From UBA4923 sp964486135 (GTDB lineage Bacteria > Bacillota > Clostridia > Saccharofermentanales > DTU023), in assembly GCA_964486135.1 (NCBI GenBank), contig CAZAKT010000005.1, forward strand, positions 1 to 64,000: a stretch of DNA of 64,000 nucleotides. Direction: 5' to 3'. A program made the position numbers and the translations under genes. This document shows positions 26,882 through 36,810 of the stretch, piece after piece. The notes under the pieces were generated by a model. That model was not told the origin of the DNA and made no database searches. It saw only the letters and a program-made list of their open reading frames with translations. Positions within the stretch are counted from its first letter, which is position 1, and each line of letters begins with the position of its first letter.

Positions 26882-28204
26882 CTATAGATTCGGCCAGATC
26901 GCGGCGGCCCGTTCCGCCGTACGCGCGAAGATCCTTTCTTCATCGACCGTAAGGATCTCCCGGTTCCGCATGACGGTCCGCCCATTGATCACGACATCAT
27001 TGGTCATCCGTCCATAGCCGCCAAAGAGGAGATGGCCCTTCCAGTTATCCCCGCCGAAGGGGGTAAAGGGATAGTAGTCGAGTGTGATTACATCAGCGTA
27101 GGCGCCCGGCTTCAAGATCCCGAGCGGTCGTTTGAAGTGAATGGCCGCGATGGCCGGGTTGCCTTCATATTGCAGCTTCAGGGCCTCGCCGAAGCCCACT
27201 GTCGGGTCGGCCAGCCGGTGTGACTGCAAAATCTTGGATACCTTGACCGACTCAAACATATCGTGCGTGTAGGCGTCGGTACCGAGTCCAAGGCGGATGC
27301 CCCGCCTCAGCATGCCCAAGACGGGCGTTGCGCCCACGGCATTGCCCATGTTTGACATGGGGTTGTGGACGACTGAGGTGTCTGTCTCTGCCAGGATATC
27401 GAGTTCCCTGCCATTGACATTGACCGCATGGACCGCGATGGATTTGGGACCCAGCAGCCCCCAGCCAAGCAGGCGTTCCGTAACTCGCATATCGTATTTT
27501 TGCAGGCTGTCATACTGATCCTCCCGGCCCTCGCCAAGATGGATGTGATAGCCGGCCTCTATGCCTTCCATGGCGGTCTTGACCTTTTCCATGGTCTCAT
27601 CGGAGATGGTGAAGGAGGCATGCATTCCAAACATGCCCTTGATCAGGTCCTGGTCATCTGTGTTCATGGCCTTGATGAAGTCGACATTTTCCTTGATCTC
27701 CCGGCTGGCGATTTTTTCGCCGTCCCGGTCTGACAGTTCCATGGAGAAGGAACCGCGCATACCGATCGTTTTCGCCGCCTCGGCCAGGGTAAACAGTGAC
27801 CCGGTCGCCGAGTGCGGGCTGGCGTGGTGGTCAAAGAGGGTGGTCACGCCATTGCGGATGCTGTCGATATAGGTTGTGTAGGCCGATAATTCATTGTCCT
27901 CCTCTGTCAGACTGCGGTCGAGCGCCCACCAGAGATTCTCGAGGATCTCGGGAAAATTCCGGGTCGGCCTGGACACGCCCATGCCCCGCGCGTAGGAGCT
28001 GTAGATGTGTGTATGCGCATTGATCATGCCGGGCATGATCACGCGGCCTTCCGCGTCCAGAATCTCGTCCTGGGGATATTTTTCCTTTATTTCCTCAAAG
28101 CTGCCTACGGCTTCGACCAGGTCTCCCTCTATCCGGATAGCACCATTCTCAAAATAAGGATTATCCGGATCATTTGTCACCAGTCTTCCCTTGCCAATAA
28201 TCAT
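26882..28204 (-). CDS. ssnA: SsnA-family putative aminohydrolase
   Basis: 440 aa, amidohydrolase superfamily, related to guanine and S-adenosylhomocysteine deaminases. Metal ligands His64 and His66 (NAHTHIYSSYARGM), HLGEGREDQYDS in the middle, then AVHAVNVN and GLGTDAYTHDMFES with the catalytic Asp. The strong overall match to SsnA of the E. coli ygf/yge purine region supports the name; a deaminase step on a purine is likely but the substrate is unproven. AGGAGG precedes the ATG. It begins 10 nt after ygfK stops. Confidence 0.92.
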   Translation of the reverse strand: MIIGKGRLVTNDPDNPYFENGAIRIEGDLVEAVGSFEEIKEKYPQDEILDAEGRVIMPGMINAHTHIYSSYARGMGVSRPTRNFPEILENLWWALDRSLTEEDNELSAYTTYIDSIRNGVTTLFDHHASPHSATGSLFTLAEAAKTIGMRGSFSMELSDRDGEKIASREIKENVDFIKAMNTDDQDLIKGMFGMHASFTISDETMEKVKTAMEGIEAGYHIHLGEGREDQYDSLQKYDMRVTERLLGWGLLGPKSIAVHAVNVNGRELDILAETDTSVVHNPMSNMGNAVGATPVLGMLRRGIRLGLGTDAYTHDMFESVKVSKILQSHRLADPTVGFGEALKLQYEGNPAIAAIHFKRPLGILKPGAYADVITLDYYPFTPFGGDNWKGHLLFGGYGRMTNDVVINGRTVMRNREILTVDEERIFARTAERAAAIWPNL

Positions 28205-28214
28205 ATTCTTCCTC

Positions 28215-31200
28215 CTATTTCCCAGCCTGGTGTTGGCTGCAGTCGTGTGCCTCGTTCAAGAGCCAGGGGAAATCACTTGTGACCACCCCTATCACCGCCG
28301 CCATTTCGGCACCGGCCACTTGCTCAAGCTGGTCTTCGGCCAGTTCGCTGATCCGGCCGCGATCGTCCCGAATCCGGTAATCCCCGCCGGCCAGCTTGAG
28401 AAATCCCACATTCTCTGAATCGGCGAAGTCCTCCTCGCTCCAGAAGACAGTCAGCTTGTCCTTGTACGGTTTGCCGGCGTGTGGGCAGAAGCTGGCGCAG
28501 TTGCCACATTCGTTGCACATCCCGTCGATATGCAGGATCTGCTCGGAGTTCCCGAAACCGGCCACCGGGATGGCCACATTGGCCCGGTTGGGGCAGACTT
28601 CCGTGCAGATACGGCAAACCTGATCACAGATGAGGCAGCGGTGGCCTTCCTCCGAGGGCAGGCAACTGTACTCCATCTCCCCGCGCCGGCCAAGGATCAG
28701 CGCTTCATCGACAGGGACGGAGACCTGGACGAAATCATTTTCAAGTTTTTCCCTGGCCAGGATATCCAGGGCGGCTTTCTTGGCATCCCCCATGGCCGCG
28801 ACAACGGTCGAAGGGCCCTTGCGGCAGTCGCCGACGACATAGACCCCATCGAGGGAGCTCTCCATGGCAGCGGACAGACGGGGGTCACCGTAGCTGTCCA
28901 AATTCATGCCCAGCTTTTCAAACAGACCCTTGTCCACCCGGGCACCGGTAGCCCCGATGACCGTATCAAACTCCAGGGTCACCCGCTCACCCATCCCCTG
29001 GCAGGACCGGCGTCCGGACTCATCGAAAGCGCCCAGCCGCTGCTTTTCACAGACCAGTTCTTTGCCGTCGTAGCTGACGGGAGCCAGGAGCTCCAGCCAT
29101 TCGATCCCCTCTTCCATGGCACTGTCAAATTCGTCCTGGCTGGCTGGCGCGTACATCTCTGTCCTGCGATAGACGATGGCCACCTCCGGGTCACCCGGCA
29201 GGCGCTTGGCCAGACGGGCCGCGTCCATGGCCACGTCACCGGCCCCGATTACGGCAATGCGCTTGCCCAGGTCGGGGAGGCCGCCTTCCTTGGACTGGAT
29301 GAGGAAGTCAAGGGCGTCCAGGACAGACCCGCCTCCTCCTTCAACGGGCACCCTGCCCTTGGCCCAGGCCCCTGTCGCGATGACGACATAGTCATAGGTC
29401 TTCTTCAATTCACGAAGACTGAAATTGGGATCGGCCTTGAAGTGAAAATCGACGCCGACGGCCTTGACCAGCCTGAAGTCACGGTCGATTTCATCTTCCG
29501 AGATACGGAAATTGGGAATGGCATAGCGGACAATCCCGTGTGAGGCGGCACGTTTCTCAAAGACATGGGTCTCAATCCCATTGCGTCGGAGATAGTAGGC
29601 GGCGGCCAGACCGCCGGGGCCTGCCCCGATGACAGCCACCTTCTTCCTGCTGCGGATTGGGGCGGCAGATGTCCCGTCAATCAAGGCATCCTGCGCTTCG
29701 TCAGCCGCCTTCTTCTTGATATCCCGCATGTGGACGGACTCTTCATAATCGAGTCGGGTGCAATGCTCGCGGCAGGGTTGGGCGCAAAGGATACCGGTGA
29801 TGGTCGGACAGGGGTTGTCGATGGCAATGACCCGCATGGCTTCATGGTACTCACCTCTGGCGACCAGGGTATTATATTCGGGTATCTGTTGTTCAATGGG
29901 ACAGCCACCCTCCTTGCAGGGGGCCTTGTAACAATCAAAGAGGGGAAGCTCTGAATCCGTCTTCCTCGAGGCCACCTTCTCCCGCCAGCGCTTCTGGAGA
30001 CGGGGATCGGCCAGGGTCTCTTCAGCCAGTTTTTCCAGTTTTTCGACATCGACCCTGCGGGCGCCCCCCAGGGAGGATTCCGTCTCGCGGGCCATCTGGA
30101 GGAAGCGCATGTAACCACCCGGCTTCAGCAGGGTCGTGGCCTGGGTGACCGGACCTATGCCGACCTCAAGCAGGTCCTTGAGGTTGAAGGCGTCGACACC
30201 CCCGGCGTAGGAAATGGGGAGCTTGCCATCGAAGGCCTTGGACAGCTTGACAGCCAGGCTTATGGTCAAAGGCATCAAGGACCGGCCTGACATATACATC
30301 TCCTCTGAGGGAACTTCTCCCCGGGTGACATCAACCGGGCAGGTGTTGGACAGCTTGACACCGAAGGCCAGCTTCTCTTTTTCCGCCACAGCCAGCATGC
30401 GGGTGAAGATCCCCACCGCGTCCTCGTACTGGAGGTCCGCCAGGAAGTGCTTGTCGGGAAAGACAATGTAATCGTAGCCCAGGTCATCCAGGGTGGTCCG
30501 GACATAGTCATAGCCCAGCATGGTCGGATTGCATTTGACGAAGGTATGGACCCCTTTCTCCGTCAATAAATAAAAGGCGATCCGTTCAATCTCGTCGGGT
30601 GGACAGCCGTGGAGTGTCGACAGGGTGGCCGAATGGCAGAGGGCAGGTGAGATGGATTCAATGACTGATCCATCCACTTTTTCAAAGAGTCCGGGATGCT
30701 CCCTCAAGAAGCTTATGGCCTCTTTGAAAGCCGGTGTTTCCGAGGCGTCCTTCAGGTCCTCGATAAAGGCATCCATCTTGGGGAGCTTGATGCCCTCAAG
30801 ATCATAGCCCACGCTCATGTTGTAAGCGAAATCCTTGCCGTCCGACAGGCCGAACTCGACGGCCAGGACCTTGATGGCGACCCAGGCTTTGACATACTCG
30901 TCAAAGGCCTCCTGGACCGTCAATTCCGTCGACCATTCACAGTTGTAGCATTCATCTTCCGCATTGATGCAGGGTTTGGCGACGGCATGGCGGATTTCCT
31001 CCCCATCCATCTTCTGGACGGTCTTCAGTTCAATGAAGCGGGCCCCCGCCAGATAGGAGACAAGGATATTCTGGGCCAGTTGTGAGTGGGGGCCAGCCGC
31101 CGGACCGACAGCCGACGCGATCCTGTCTCCGAAGGGAGTTTCAAACCGGTTTCCCGACCGGTTCTCATAGAATTTGCTCTTATCAAGTCCAAATACACGA

Positions 31201-31274
31201 CCTTGCTTTTTATACTCGCTCAAACTCCATTCAATCAGATTGGCAAAACTGATGGGTCTCATGATATCGCTCAT
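28215..31274 (-). CDS. ygfK: YgfK-type iron-sulfur flavoprotein (putative selenate reductase subunit)
   Basis: 1019 aa from the ATG at 31274 (MSDIMRPISF), with GGGAGG upstream; in-frame sequence back to 31532 does not look like the family. Domains in order: a dihydroorotate-dehydrogenase-like barrel (1 to about 430), a GltD-like cysteine region (CPIEQQIPEYN, about 456, then CAQPCREHC), an FAD site (VIGAGPGGLAAAYYLRR, about 548), an NAD(P) site (VIGAGDVAMDAARLAKR, about 673) and a ferredoxin part with two [4Fe-4S] motifs (about 888 and 925). It may link NAD(P)H and the FAD-less xanthine dehydrogenase. First gene of its operon. Confidence 0.93.
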   Translation of the reverse strand: MSDIMRPISFANLIEWSLSEYKKQGRVFGLDKSKFYENRSGNRFETPFGDRIASAVGPAAGPHSQLAQNILVSYLAGARFIELKTVQKMDGEEIRHAVAKPCINAEDECYNCEWSTELTVQEAFDEYVKAWVAIKVLAVEFGLSDGKDFAYNMSVGYDLEGIKLPKMDAFIEDLKDASETPAFKEAISFLREHPGLFEKVDGSVIESISPALCHSATLSTLHGCPPDEIERIAFYLLTEKGVHTFVKCNPTMLGYDYVRTTLDDLGYDYIVFPDKHFLADLQYEDAVGIFTRMLAVAEKEKLAFGVKLSNTCPVDVTRGEVPSEEMYMSGRSLMPLTISLAVKLSKAFDGKLPISYAGGVDAFNLKDLLEVGIGPVTQATTLLKPGGYMRFLQMARETESSLGGARRVDVEKLEKLAEETLADPRLQKRWREKVASRKTDSELPLFDCYKAPCKEGGCPIEQQIPEYNTLVARGEYHEAMRVIAIDNPCPTITGILCAQPCREHCTRLDYEESVHMRDIKKKAADEAQDALIDGTSAAPIRSRKKVAVIGAGPGGLAAAYYLRRNGIETHVFEKRAASHGIVRYAIPNFRISEDEIDRDFRLVKAVGVDFHFKADPNFSLRELKKTYDYVVIATGAWAKGRVPVEGGGGSVLDALDFLIQSKEGGLPDLGKRIAVIGAGDVAMDAARLAKRLPGDPEVAIVYRRTEMYAPASQDEFDSAMEEGIEWLELLAPVSYDGKELVCEKQRLGAFDESGRRSCQGMGERVTLEFDTVIGATGARVDKGLFEKLGMNLDSYGDPRLSAAMESSLDGVYVVGDCRKGPSTVVAAMGDAKKAALDILAREKLENDFVQVSVPVDEALILGRRGEMEYSCLPSEEGHRCLICDQVCRICTEVCPNRANVAIPVAGFGNSEQILHIDGMCNECGNCASFCPHAGKPYKDKLTVFWSEEDFADSENVGFLKLAGGDYRIRDDRGRISELAEDQLEQVAGAEMAAVIGVVTSDFPWLLNEAHDCSQHQAGK

Positions 31275-31640
31275 AGTCTTTGCAACCTCCCCTTCTTCTA
31301 AAGACTTAAAACCATCTAAATCCGTGACGCTTGTCCTTTTTCGGGCCGGCTTCCACCGGCAACCCCGCCCACAAATAAAGCTTTTCATCTGTAGGGGGCT
31401 ATCTAGTATCTTACCAGTTTTCCCTATAGGAATTGAGGCTAAGCTCCCAAGTCGCCTTTGACCATGTCCAACAAAAATGAAAGGGGGATCCCGCTTGTAT
31501 TTATTCCTACAGCACAAGTATTGGCTCGACAAAAGGATTCCGGTTTTGTAATCTGTTGATGTCGGGCGGATGCAGATCTTGAATGATCAGGATTGGGAGC
31601 CGCCACTGAATCGTCACCTGCAAGGGGGATATAGAGGGCA
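31275..31640. other. Divergent intergenic region, ygfK / FGGY kinase
   Basis: 366 nt between two start codons. Minus strand: a GC-rich hairpin near 31342-31363 in the ygfK leader, without a T-run. I looked for a purine riboswitch core and a molybdenum-cofactor riboswitch and recognised neither. No consensus promoter stands out on either strand. A GAGG ribosome site lies just before the kinase ATG. Confidence 0.4.
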
Positions 31641-33158
31641 ATGAAATACTATTTAGGATTTGACAGCGGCACCTACGAATCAAAGGGGGTAATCATTGAC
31701 GATTCGGGTCAGGTGATCGCCAGGGCCCGGGCCAAACACGGGGTTATTATGCCAAAACCCGGTTTTGTGGAACACGACCCTATGGGAACCTGGTATGAAG
31801 ATTTTAAGAAAATTGTCCGGGACCTGCTCGACCAGGCAGCCATCTCAGCGAAAGAGATCGATTGTATCGGTATCAGCACTGTCATGGCGGGTGTCACCCC
31901 GATTGACAAAAAGGGTGACCCTCTGCGCAATGCCATTCTTTATGGCGTCGATTCGCGATCAGTCCCCCAGGCCGACAAATTGAATCGTGAGTTGGGTGAG
32001 GAAAAAATTAGAAGGCTTACCGGCCGCATATGTACGGTCGAAAGCTTCGGCCCCAAGATCATGTGGATCCGGGAAAATGAACCCGATATCTTTAAACAGA
32101 CTCACAAGTTCTCTTTTGATGCTGGATTTTTAGTTCAGAGATTGACCGGTGTCCACTGTGTCGATGCCTATTCCGCTGTATTTGCCGAGCCAATGATTGA
32201 CGCTTCCGGACCTGGCTGGTATGAGCCTTATCTGGATTCAATCTGTTCGCTTGACCAATTGCCAGAAATACGCGGAACAACCGATGTTGTTGGGACTGTC
32301 ACCAAGAAAGCGGCAGGGGAAACCGGTCTTGCCCAAGGCACGAAAGTCATTTGTGGAACAACGGATGCGGGTGCCGAAGCGGTCAGTGTCGGAGTCCTCA
32401 ATGAGGGGGATCTGATGATTATGTACGGCTCCACTATGTTTTTTATAGTGCTTGCAGGCTCTCTTAATCTCAAGTCCAGGATGTGGAGTTCCTATTATCC
32501 CATCCCCGGCCTCTATTCAAGAACAGGGGGAATGGCAACGACTGGCTCCATCACCCGTTGGTTACGGGACCATTTCGCCCGCGATCTTCTCCTCAAGGAA
32601 GCTGAGGGTTTCAATGCCTACGATCTCCTTTTTGAAGAGATGAATGAATCCCCACCCGGCAGTAAAGGGCTTATCGTCCTCCCCTACTTTGCGGGAGAGC
32701 GTATGCCCATTCAAGATCCCGATGCCCGGGGCTTGATGATCGGCCTGACTCTCTCCCATACGCGTGGCGATGTGCTCAGGGCTATTTGTGAGGGAACGGC
32801 CTTTGGACTGAACCAGAATATGCGCCTGCTCAAGGACGAGGAGGTCACCATTAAACGCGCCATTGCCATTGGGGGAGGGGTTAAAAACAGGGGCTGGCTC
32901 CAGATTGTGAGTGACGTTTTGGATATTCCCCAGGTGATTCCAAGGATCACAGATGGGGCCTCCTACGGCAACGCCCTCCTGGCGGCTCTCGCCGTGGGGA
33001 CCATCTCGAAGGAAGATTTGAAGGACATCATCACTTACGAGGATACTGTCCTGCCTGACAGCGGCTCGCATCAAGACTATAAGGCCTACCAGCAACTCTT
33101 CGACCAACTTTACCCTGCCAATAAGGATGCCATGCACCGGCTCGCCTCCTTGGGTTAG
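31641..33158 (+). CDS. FGGY-family carbohydrate kinase (xylulokinase-like)
   Basis: 505 aa. Phosphorylates a pentulose or similar sugar. N-terminal FGGY domain with YYLGFDSGTYESKGVIID (phosphate loop), the Asp-containing GTTDAGAEAVSVGV (catalytic base region, about 237-250), and the C-terminal domain with FGLNQNMRLL and IGGGVKNRGWLQIVSDVL. Xylulokinase is the nearest familiar type, but the family is broad. It is the only plus-strand gene in this stretch and converges on the ABC/dehydrogenase operon, whose product it may use. Confidence 0.85.
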   Translation: MKYYLGFDSGTYESKGVIIDDSGQVIARARAKHGVIMPKPGFVEHDPMGTWYEDFKKIVRDLLDQAAISAKEIDCIGISTVMAGVTPIDKKGDPLRNAILYGVDSRSVPQADKLNRELGEEKIRRLTGRICTVESFGPKIMWIRENEPDIFKQTHKFSFDAGFLVQRLTGVHCVDAYSAVFAEPMIDASGPGWYEPYLDSICSLDQLPEIRGTTDVVGTVTKKAAGETGLAQGTKVICGTTDAGAEAVSVGVLNEGDLMIMYGSTMFFIVLAGSLNLKSRMWSSYYPIPGLYSRTGGMATTGSITRWLRDHFARDLLLKEAEGFNAYDLLFEEMNESPPGSKGLIVLPYFAGERMPIQDPDARGLMIGLTLSHTRGDVLRAICEGTAFGLNQNMRLLKDEEVTIKRAIAIGGGVKNRGWLQIVSDVLDIPQVIPRITDGASYGNALLAALAVGTISKEDLKDIITYEDTVLPDSGSHQDYKAYQQLFDQLYPANKDAMHRLASLG

Positions 33159-33203
33159 ACATAACTGGACAGGTCTTGCCTGGCAAGCTGAGGACAAATG
33201 ACA

Positions 33204-33240
33204 AATACCGGGATATCTTATGGATAATCCCGGTATTTTG
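33204..33240. terminator. Bidirectional terminator
   Basis: Perfect 11-bp inverted repeat (33204-33214 with 33227-33237), 12-nt loop, with A/T-rich ends on both sides. It lies between the FGGY kinase stop and the end of the convergent dehydrogenase gene, so it can serve both. Confidence 0.8.
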
Positions 33241-33267
33241 AGGGGCAGGAATCTTCTTATGGCAGGA

Positions 33268-34284
33268 CTATTGAATCGGCAGGGGCTGTTGGGTAATCGC
33301 TGATTCAACCAGTGTGTCAATTAAGGTAATCACCTGCAGGCTCTCCTCCAAGGTGATAATCTCGGGCTTGCGCCCCGTCTTCAGGCAGTCCACAAAGTAT
33401 TTGAGTTGCCGGGCATAGGCATCGTAGTCTTCGACCAGGATTTCTTCCAGCCCCTGATCCTTCCGCCAAATTTTGAAAGAGGACGAAGCCCCCGCCCTGT
33501 CAGCAATTGTTATACCAGCCCTGAAGGAATACTCCACCGTCATCTTGGTTCCTATTATGGAAACGGAGAAGCTAAAGGGGTAGTCCGTCTGCATATTGAA
33601 TGACACTTCAGCGATGGCGTGTGTTCCATCTGTATGCACGACATTCGCAATCACGTTATTATAGCAGCCTGTATCATCTTTGACCGCATGAGCATAACAG
33701 GACTTGAAGGGCCCAAAGAGGTATCTGAGGTAGTCTATGTCGTGAACCAACATATCGCCCATTGCCCCTCCGCCCAAGTCAGGATCAAAGAGCCAGCTGC
33801 TGTATTCGCCGGACCTGGAGGACACCCGGCGAAAATTCGCCATTAAAACTTCCCCCATTTGCCCCGATTGGTAAAGTTCCTTGATCTGGACGTAACCTGG
33901 CCAAAACCTTACGACTTGCGCGGTCATAACCGTAATGCCATATTGATCGGCGTAAGCGATCAGTCTTTGACAGGCCTCCCGTGACCGCTCCAGCGGTTTT
34001 TCACATAGGACATGCACTCCCGCCTTGCCGCAGAGCTCCACCATATCAGCATGCAGGAAGGTTGGCACACAGACTATGGCAAAATCCGGAGCGCACTTGT
34101 CCAGCAAATCACCAGCATCCGTATAATGCCCGACACCATAGTGGGCACCCAGTTCTTCCGCCTTTTTACCGTCAACATCACAGACGCCGACAAGTTCAAC
34201 CTGGTCACACTGCCTGACCGCTTCCGCCTGGCTTTTTGCAATCAAACCGCATCCAATGATTACTGTTCGCATCTTGCTCTTCAT
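33268..34284 (-). CDS. Gfo/Idh/MocA-family oxidoreductase
   Basis: 338 aa NAD(P)-dependent sugar dehydrogenase. N-terminal Rossmann domain (VIIGCGLIAKSQAEAVRQC, about 7-25), the cofactor motif CEKPLERS with its Lys (about 98), and the C-terminal domain with DPDLGGGAMGDMLVHDIDYL holding the His of the usual DxGxHxxD element. Inositol- or glucose-type dehydrogenases are the closest models; the substrate is unknown. It starts 3 nt after the ABC permease gene stops, making it the last gene of the transporter operon. Confidence 0.88.
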   Translation of the reverse strand: MKSKMRTVIIGCGLIAKSQAEAVRQCDQVELVGVCDVDGKKAEELGAHYGVGHYTDAGDLLDKCAPDFAIVCVPTFLHADMVELCGKAGVHVLCEKPLERSREACQRLIAYADQYGITVMTAQVVRFWPGYVQIKELYQSGQMGEVLMANFRRVSSRSGEYSSWLFDPDLGGGAMGDMLVHDIDYLRYLFGPFKSCYAHAVKDDTGCYNNVIANVVHTDGTHAIAEVSFNMQTDYPFSFSVSIIGTKMTVEYSFRAGITIADRAGASSSFKIWRKDQGLEEILVEDYDAYARQLKYFVDCLKTGRKPEIITLEESLQVITLIDTLVESAITQQPLPIQ

Positions 34285-34287
34285 ATC

Positions 34288-35241
34288 TTAAGTTCTTACC
34301 CCCTTCTTGCTTAAGCTGTCAAAGGCGATGGCGCCGGCCAGGACGAGACCTTTAATGATCATCTGATAATATTCGCTGATGTTGAGGATAAGGAGTCCGT
34401 TGCTGAGCACACCCGTGATCAGCGCTCCGATAAGGGCCCCGAATATTTTCCCTGATCCTCCCGTTATGCTGATCCCTCCCAGGACCGCTGCTGTCAAAAC
34501 ATCCATTTCAAAGCCTGTTCCCACCACAGGGCTACCCGAATTTATCCGACCCATCATAATGATTCCGGCCAGGCCACTCAAAAGGCCGCATAGGGTGAAG
34601 GCGGTCAGCTTGACCTTCTTGGTCTTGATACCCGAAAGCCTTGCGACCTCTTCGTTACTGCCAATGGCGTAAAAATGTCTCCCCAAATAGGTCTTTCCCA
34701 GAACCAGGGTACCGGCTGTCGCAACTATGATCGCGATATAGACGGGGATGGGTACCGAAAAGAGCCAGCCCTGTCCAAGGAATTTGACGCTGTCGGGCAA
34801 ACCGTAGATATTCCTCCCCTTGGATATCAGAAAGGCCAAACCCCTCAAAATCTGTTGCATAGCCAGGGTCGCGATCATGGCGGGCACCCCTGTAGAGGCA
34901 ATGAAAGCTCCATTGAGAAACCCGACCAGGGTCGCAAGCGCGACACCGATCAAGCAGGAAAGAAGGGGGTTGATTCCAACGATTGACATAAGCGAGGCGG
35001 AAACAACACTGACAAATGAGATCAGGGCACCGACCGACAAATCAATGCCGCCGGAAATAAGCACAAATGCCATACCGATTGTCACAACTACCAGCATCGA
35101 TATTTGTCTTAAAATATTAATGATATTGGTATAGGTCATAAATACCTTGCTGCCAAAAGTAAAGACAAGTATCAGGACGATCAAGATGGCGACTATGCCG
35201 AATTTTCTGAAAAAATCAATTTTTCTATCTTTGGAATTCAT
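34288..35241 (-). CDS. Ribose-type sugar ABC transporter permease
   Basis: 317 aa, eight or more membrane helices, RbsC/XylH family. Family marks: GGIDLSVGALISFVSV near residue 65, GVPAMIATLAMQQILRGLAFLIS, and the EAA-like segment AIGSNEEVARLSGIKTKKVK around 192-211. It directly abuts the ATPase gene. Pentoses, galactose, autoinducer-2 or polyols are typical cargo; the kinase and dehydrogenases beside it favour a sugar or polyol. Confidence 0.92.
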   Translation of the reverse strand: MNSKDRKIDFFRKFGIVAILIVLILVFTFGSKVFMTYTNIINILRQISMLVVVTIGMAFVLISGGIDLSVGALISFVSVVSASLMSIVGINPLLSCLIGVALATLVGFLNGAFIASTGVPAMIATLAMQQILRGLAFLISKGRNIYGLPDSVKFLGQGWLFSVPIPVYIAIIVATAGTLVLGKTYLGRHFYAIGSNEEVARLSGIKTKKVKLTAFTLCGLLSGLAGIIMMGRINSGSPVVGTGFEMDVLTAAVLGGISITGGSGKIFGALIGALITGVLSNGLLILNISEYYQMIIKGLVLAGAIAFDSLSKKGVRT

Positions 35242-36729
35242 TTATTTATCTCCGGAAGCGTAGTTGAGTATGACTTCTTTTTCAAACTCATTCTTATCCA
35301 GCTCGGTCACTACCCTGCCCTCGGACAATATGACCAAGCGATCAGCCAGGGCAATCATCTCATCAATCTCTGAGGTGATCAGCAAAATCGCCGTTCCATT
35401 TCCAGCCAGTTCGTCGATCAGGGCGTAAATCTCTCTTTTCGCGCCAACGTCGATACCCCTTGTGGGCTCGTCCATGATAATCAGCTTGGGCTTGACCGCC
35501 AAGCCCTTGGAAACAACTACTTTTTGTTGGTTCCCGCCGCTCAGGGTAGCCACTTCCTGGTTCATATGATTGAGCTTGATATTGAGCCTTTCAATCATAC
35601 GGCCCACTATTTCTGTCTCTTCATGATTCTTGACAAAGAGCCATTTCCTTATTTCCGAGAGGATGGATAAGGTCGTGTTCCATTTTACGGGCAGACTGGT
35701 GATGGCCCCCTGGTTCTTCCTGTCTTCAGGGATTAAAATGACCCCGTTCTTGATAGCCTCGGCAGGATGATGGAATCGCATATCCTGACCATTCAGGGTT
35801 ATTTTTCCGGATATTATCCTGTCAGCCCCGAATATGGCTCTGGCGATCTCAGTCCGCTTTGACCCGACCAGGCCCTCCAAACCAACAACTTCACCCGCCC
35901 GCACTGTGAAGCTTATATCTTTGAAGCTTGTTCCGGTAAGGCCCTGCACCTCAAGAACCGGTTCCTGGGCCGTCCTCGATGTAATATGTATATCCTCGGC
36001 CCCGCTCTTATCATTGATCATCAGCGAGATCAGTTCTTTCCGATTGGTTGCTTTGGTATCCAGGGTCGCAATTTTGTAGCCATCCCTTAAGACCGTAACC
36101 CGGTCCGAGATACCGAAAATCTCCTCCAAACGATGGGAGATATAGATAATTGATACACCCCGTGCCTTCAATTCCCCGATAATCCGGAATAAAATCTCCA
36201 CCTCAGTGTCACTTAAGGCCGCTGTCGGTTCGTCAAGGATGAGCAATTTCACTTCCTGGCTCAGGGCCTTGGCAATTTCAACAATCTGCATATAGGCAAC
36301 TGACAGGTCACGGACTTGCTGGTGGGAAGACAGGCCGAGGTCGAAGACATCAATTATTTCCTGAGCCTTCTTCTCAATTTTCTTTCTGTTGAAAATTCCA
36401 AGCTTACCTTCTTGCTGTCCCAGAAAAATGTTCTCCCCGATTGTGAAGTTGAGGATCAGCATCAATTCCTGATAGATTATTTTTATCCCCAGATCCGCAG
36501 AGAATTTCGGGTTCATATAGGTGTACGAGGAACCTTCGAACTCAATTTCCCCGCTGGTCATCTGCGTCGCACCTGAAATAATCTTGACCAAGGTTGATTT
36601 TCCCGCGCCGTTTGCCCCGACTAAGGCATGGACTTCCCCTTGGCGGACATCAAAATCCACGTCATTCAGGACGGGAACGCCGGAATAGGATTTGTTGATC
36701 TTGGTGAGCCGCAATATTTCTTTGTTCAT
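35242..36729 (-). CDS. Sugar ABC transporter ATPase (RbsA/MglA type, two domains)
   Basis: 495 aa with two ABC domains. N-terminal domain: Walker A GANGAGKST (39-46), VAYMQIVEIAKAL in place of the usual signature, Walker B LLILDEPTAAL. C-terminal domain: degenerate Walker A (GLVGSKRTE), a full signature LSGGNQQKVVVSKGL and IIMDEPTRGIDVG. This unequal pair is normal for the family. It lies between the binding protein and permease genes. Confidence 0.94.
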   Translation of the reverse strand: MNKEILRLTKINKSYSGVPVLNDVDFDVRQGEVHALVGANGAGKSTLVKIISGATQMTSGEIEFEGSSYTYMNPKFSADLGIKIIYQELMLILNFTIGENIFLGQQEGKLGIFNRKKIEKKAQEIIDVFDLGLSSHQQVRDLSVAYMQIVEIAKALSQEVKLLILDEPTAALSDTEVEILFRIIGELKARGVSIIYISHRLEEIFGISDRVTVLRDGYKIATLDTKATNRKELISLMINDKSGAEDIHITSRTAQEPVLEVQGLTGTSFKDISFTVRAGEVVGLEGLVGSKRTEIARAIFGADRIISGKITLNGQDMRFHHPAEAIKNGVILIPEDRKNQGAITSLPVKWNTTLSILSEIRKWLFVKNHEETEIVGRMIERLNIKLNHMNQEVATLSGGNQQKVVVSKGLAVKPKLIIMDEPTRGIDVGAKREIYALIDELAGNGTAILLITSEIDEMIALADRLVILSEGRVVTELDKNEFEKEVILNYASGDK

Positions 36730-36753
36730 TCATCAACCTTACAATAATTTGCC

Positions 36754-36781
36754 GCTGGGGCTCACCAAGGTGAGCCCCAGC
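36754..36781 (-). repeat. Intercistronic hairpin after the binding-protein gene
   Basis: Perfect 11-bp stem (36754-36764 with 36771-36781), 6-nt loop, no T-run on either strand. It sits between the binding-protein gene (ends 36811) and the ATPase gene. Such hairpins often protect the binding-protein mRNA and partly stop readthrough, giving excess binding protein. Confidence 0.65.
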
Positions 36782-36810
36782 TGAATGTCAGATGACAATT
36801 TTAATGTCGA

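Noticed and set aside
28479..29543. Plus-strand ORF of 354 codons
   Set aside because: Antisense shadow of ygfK, whose FAD, NAD and ferredoxin motifs are clear.
31275..31640. Purine or molybdenum-cofactor riboswitch before ygfK
   Set aside because: Expected by function, but no recognisable conserved core; only a hairpin without a T-run.
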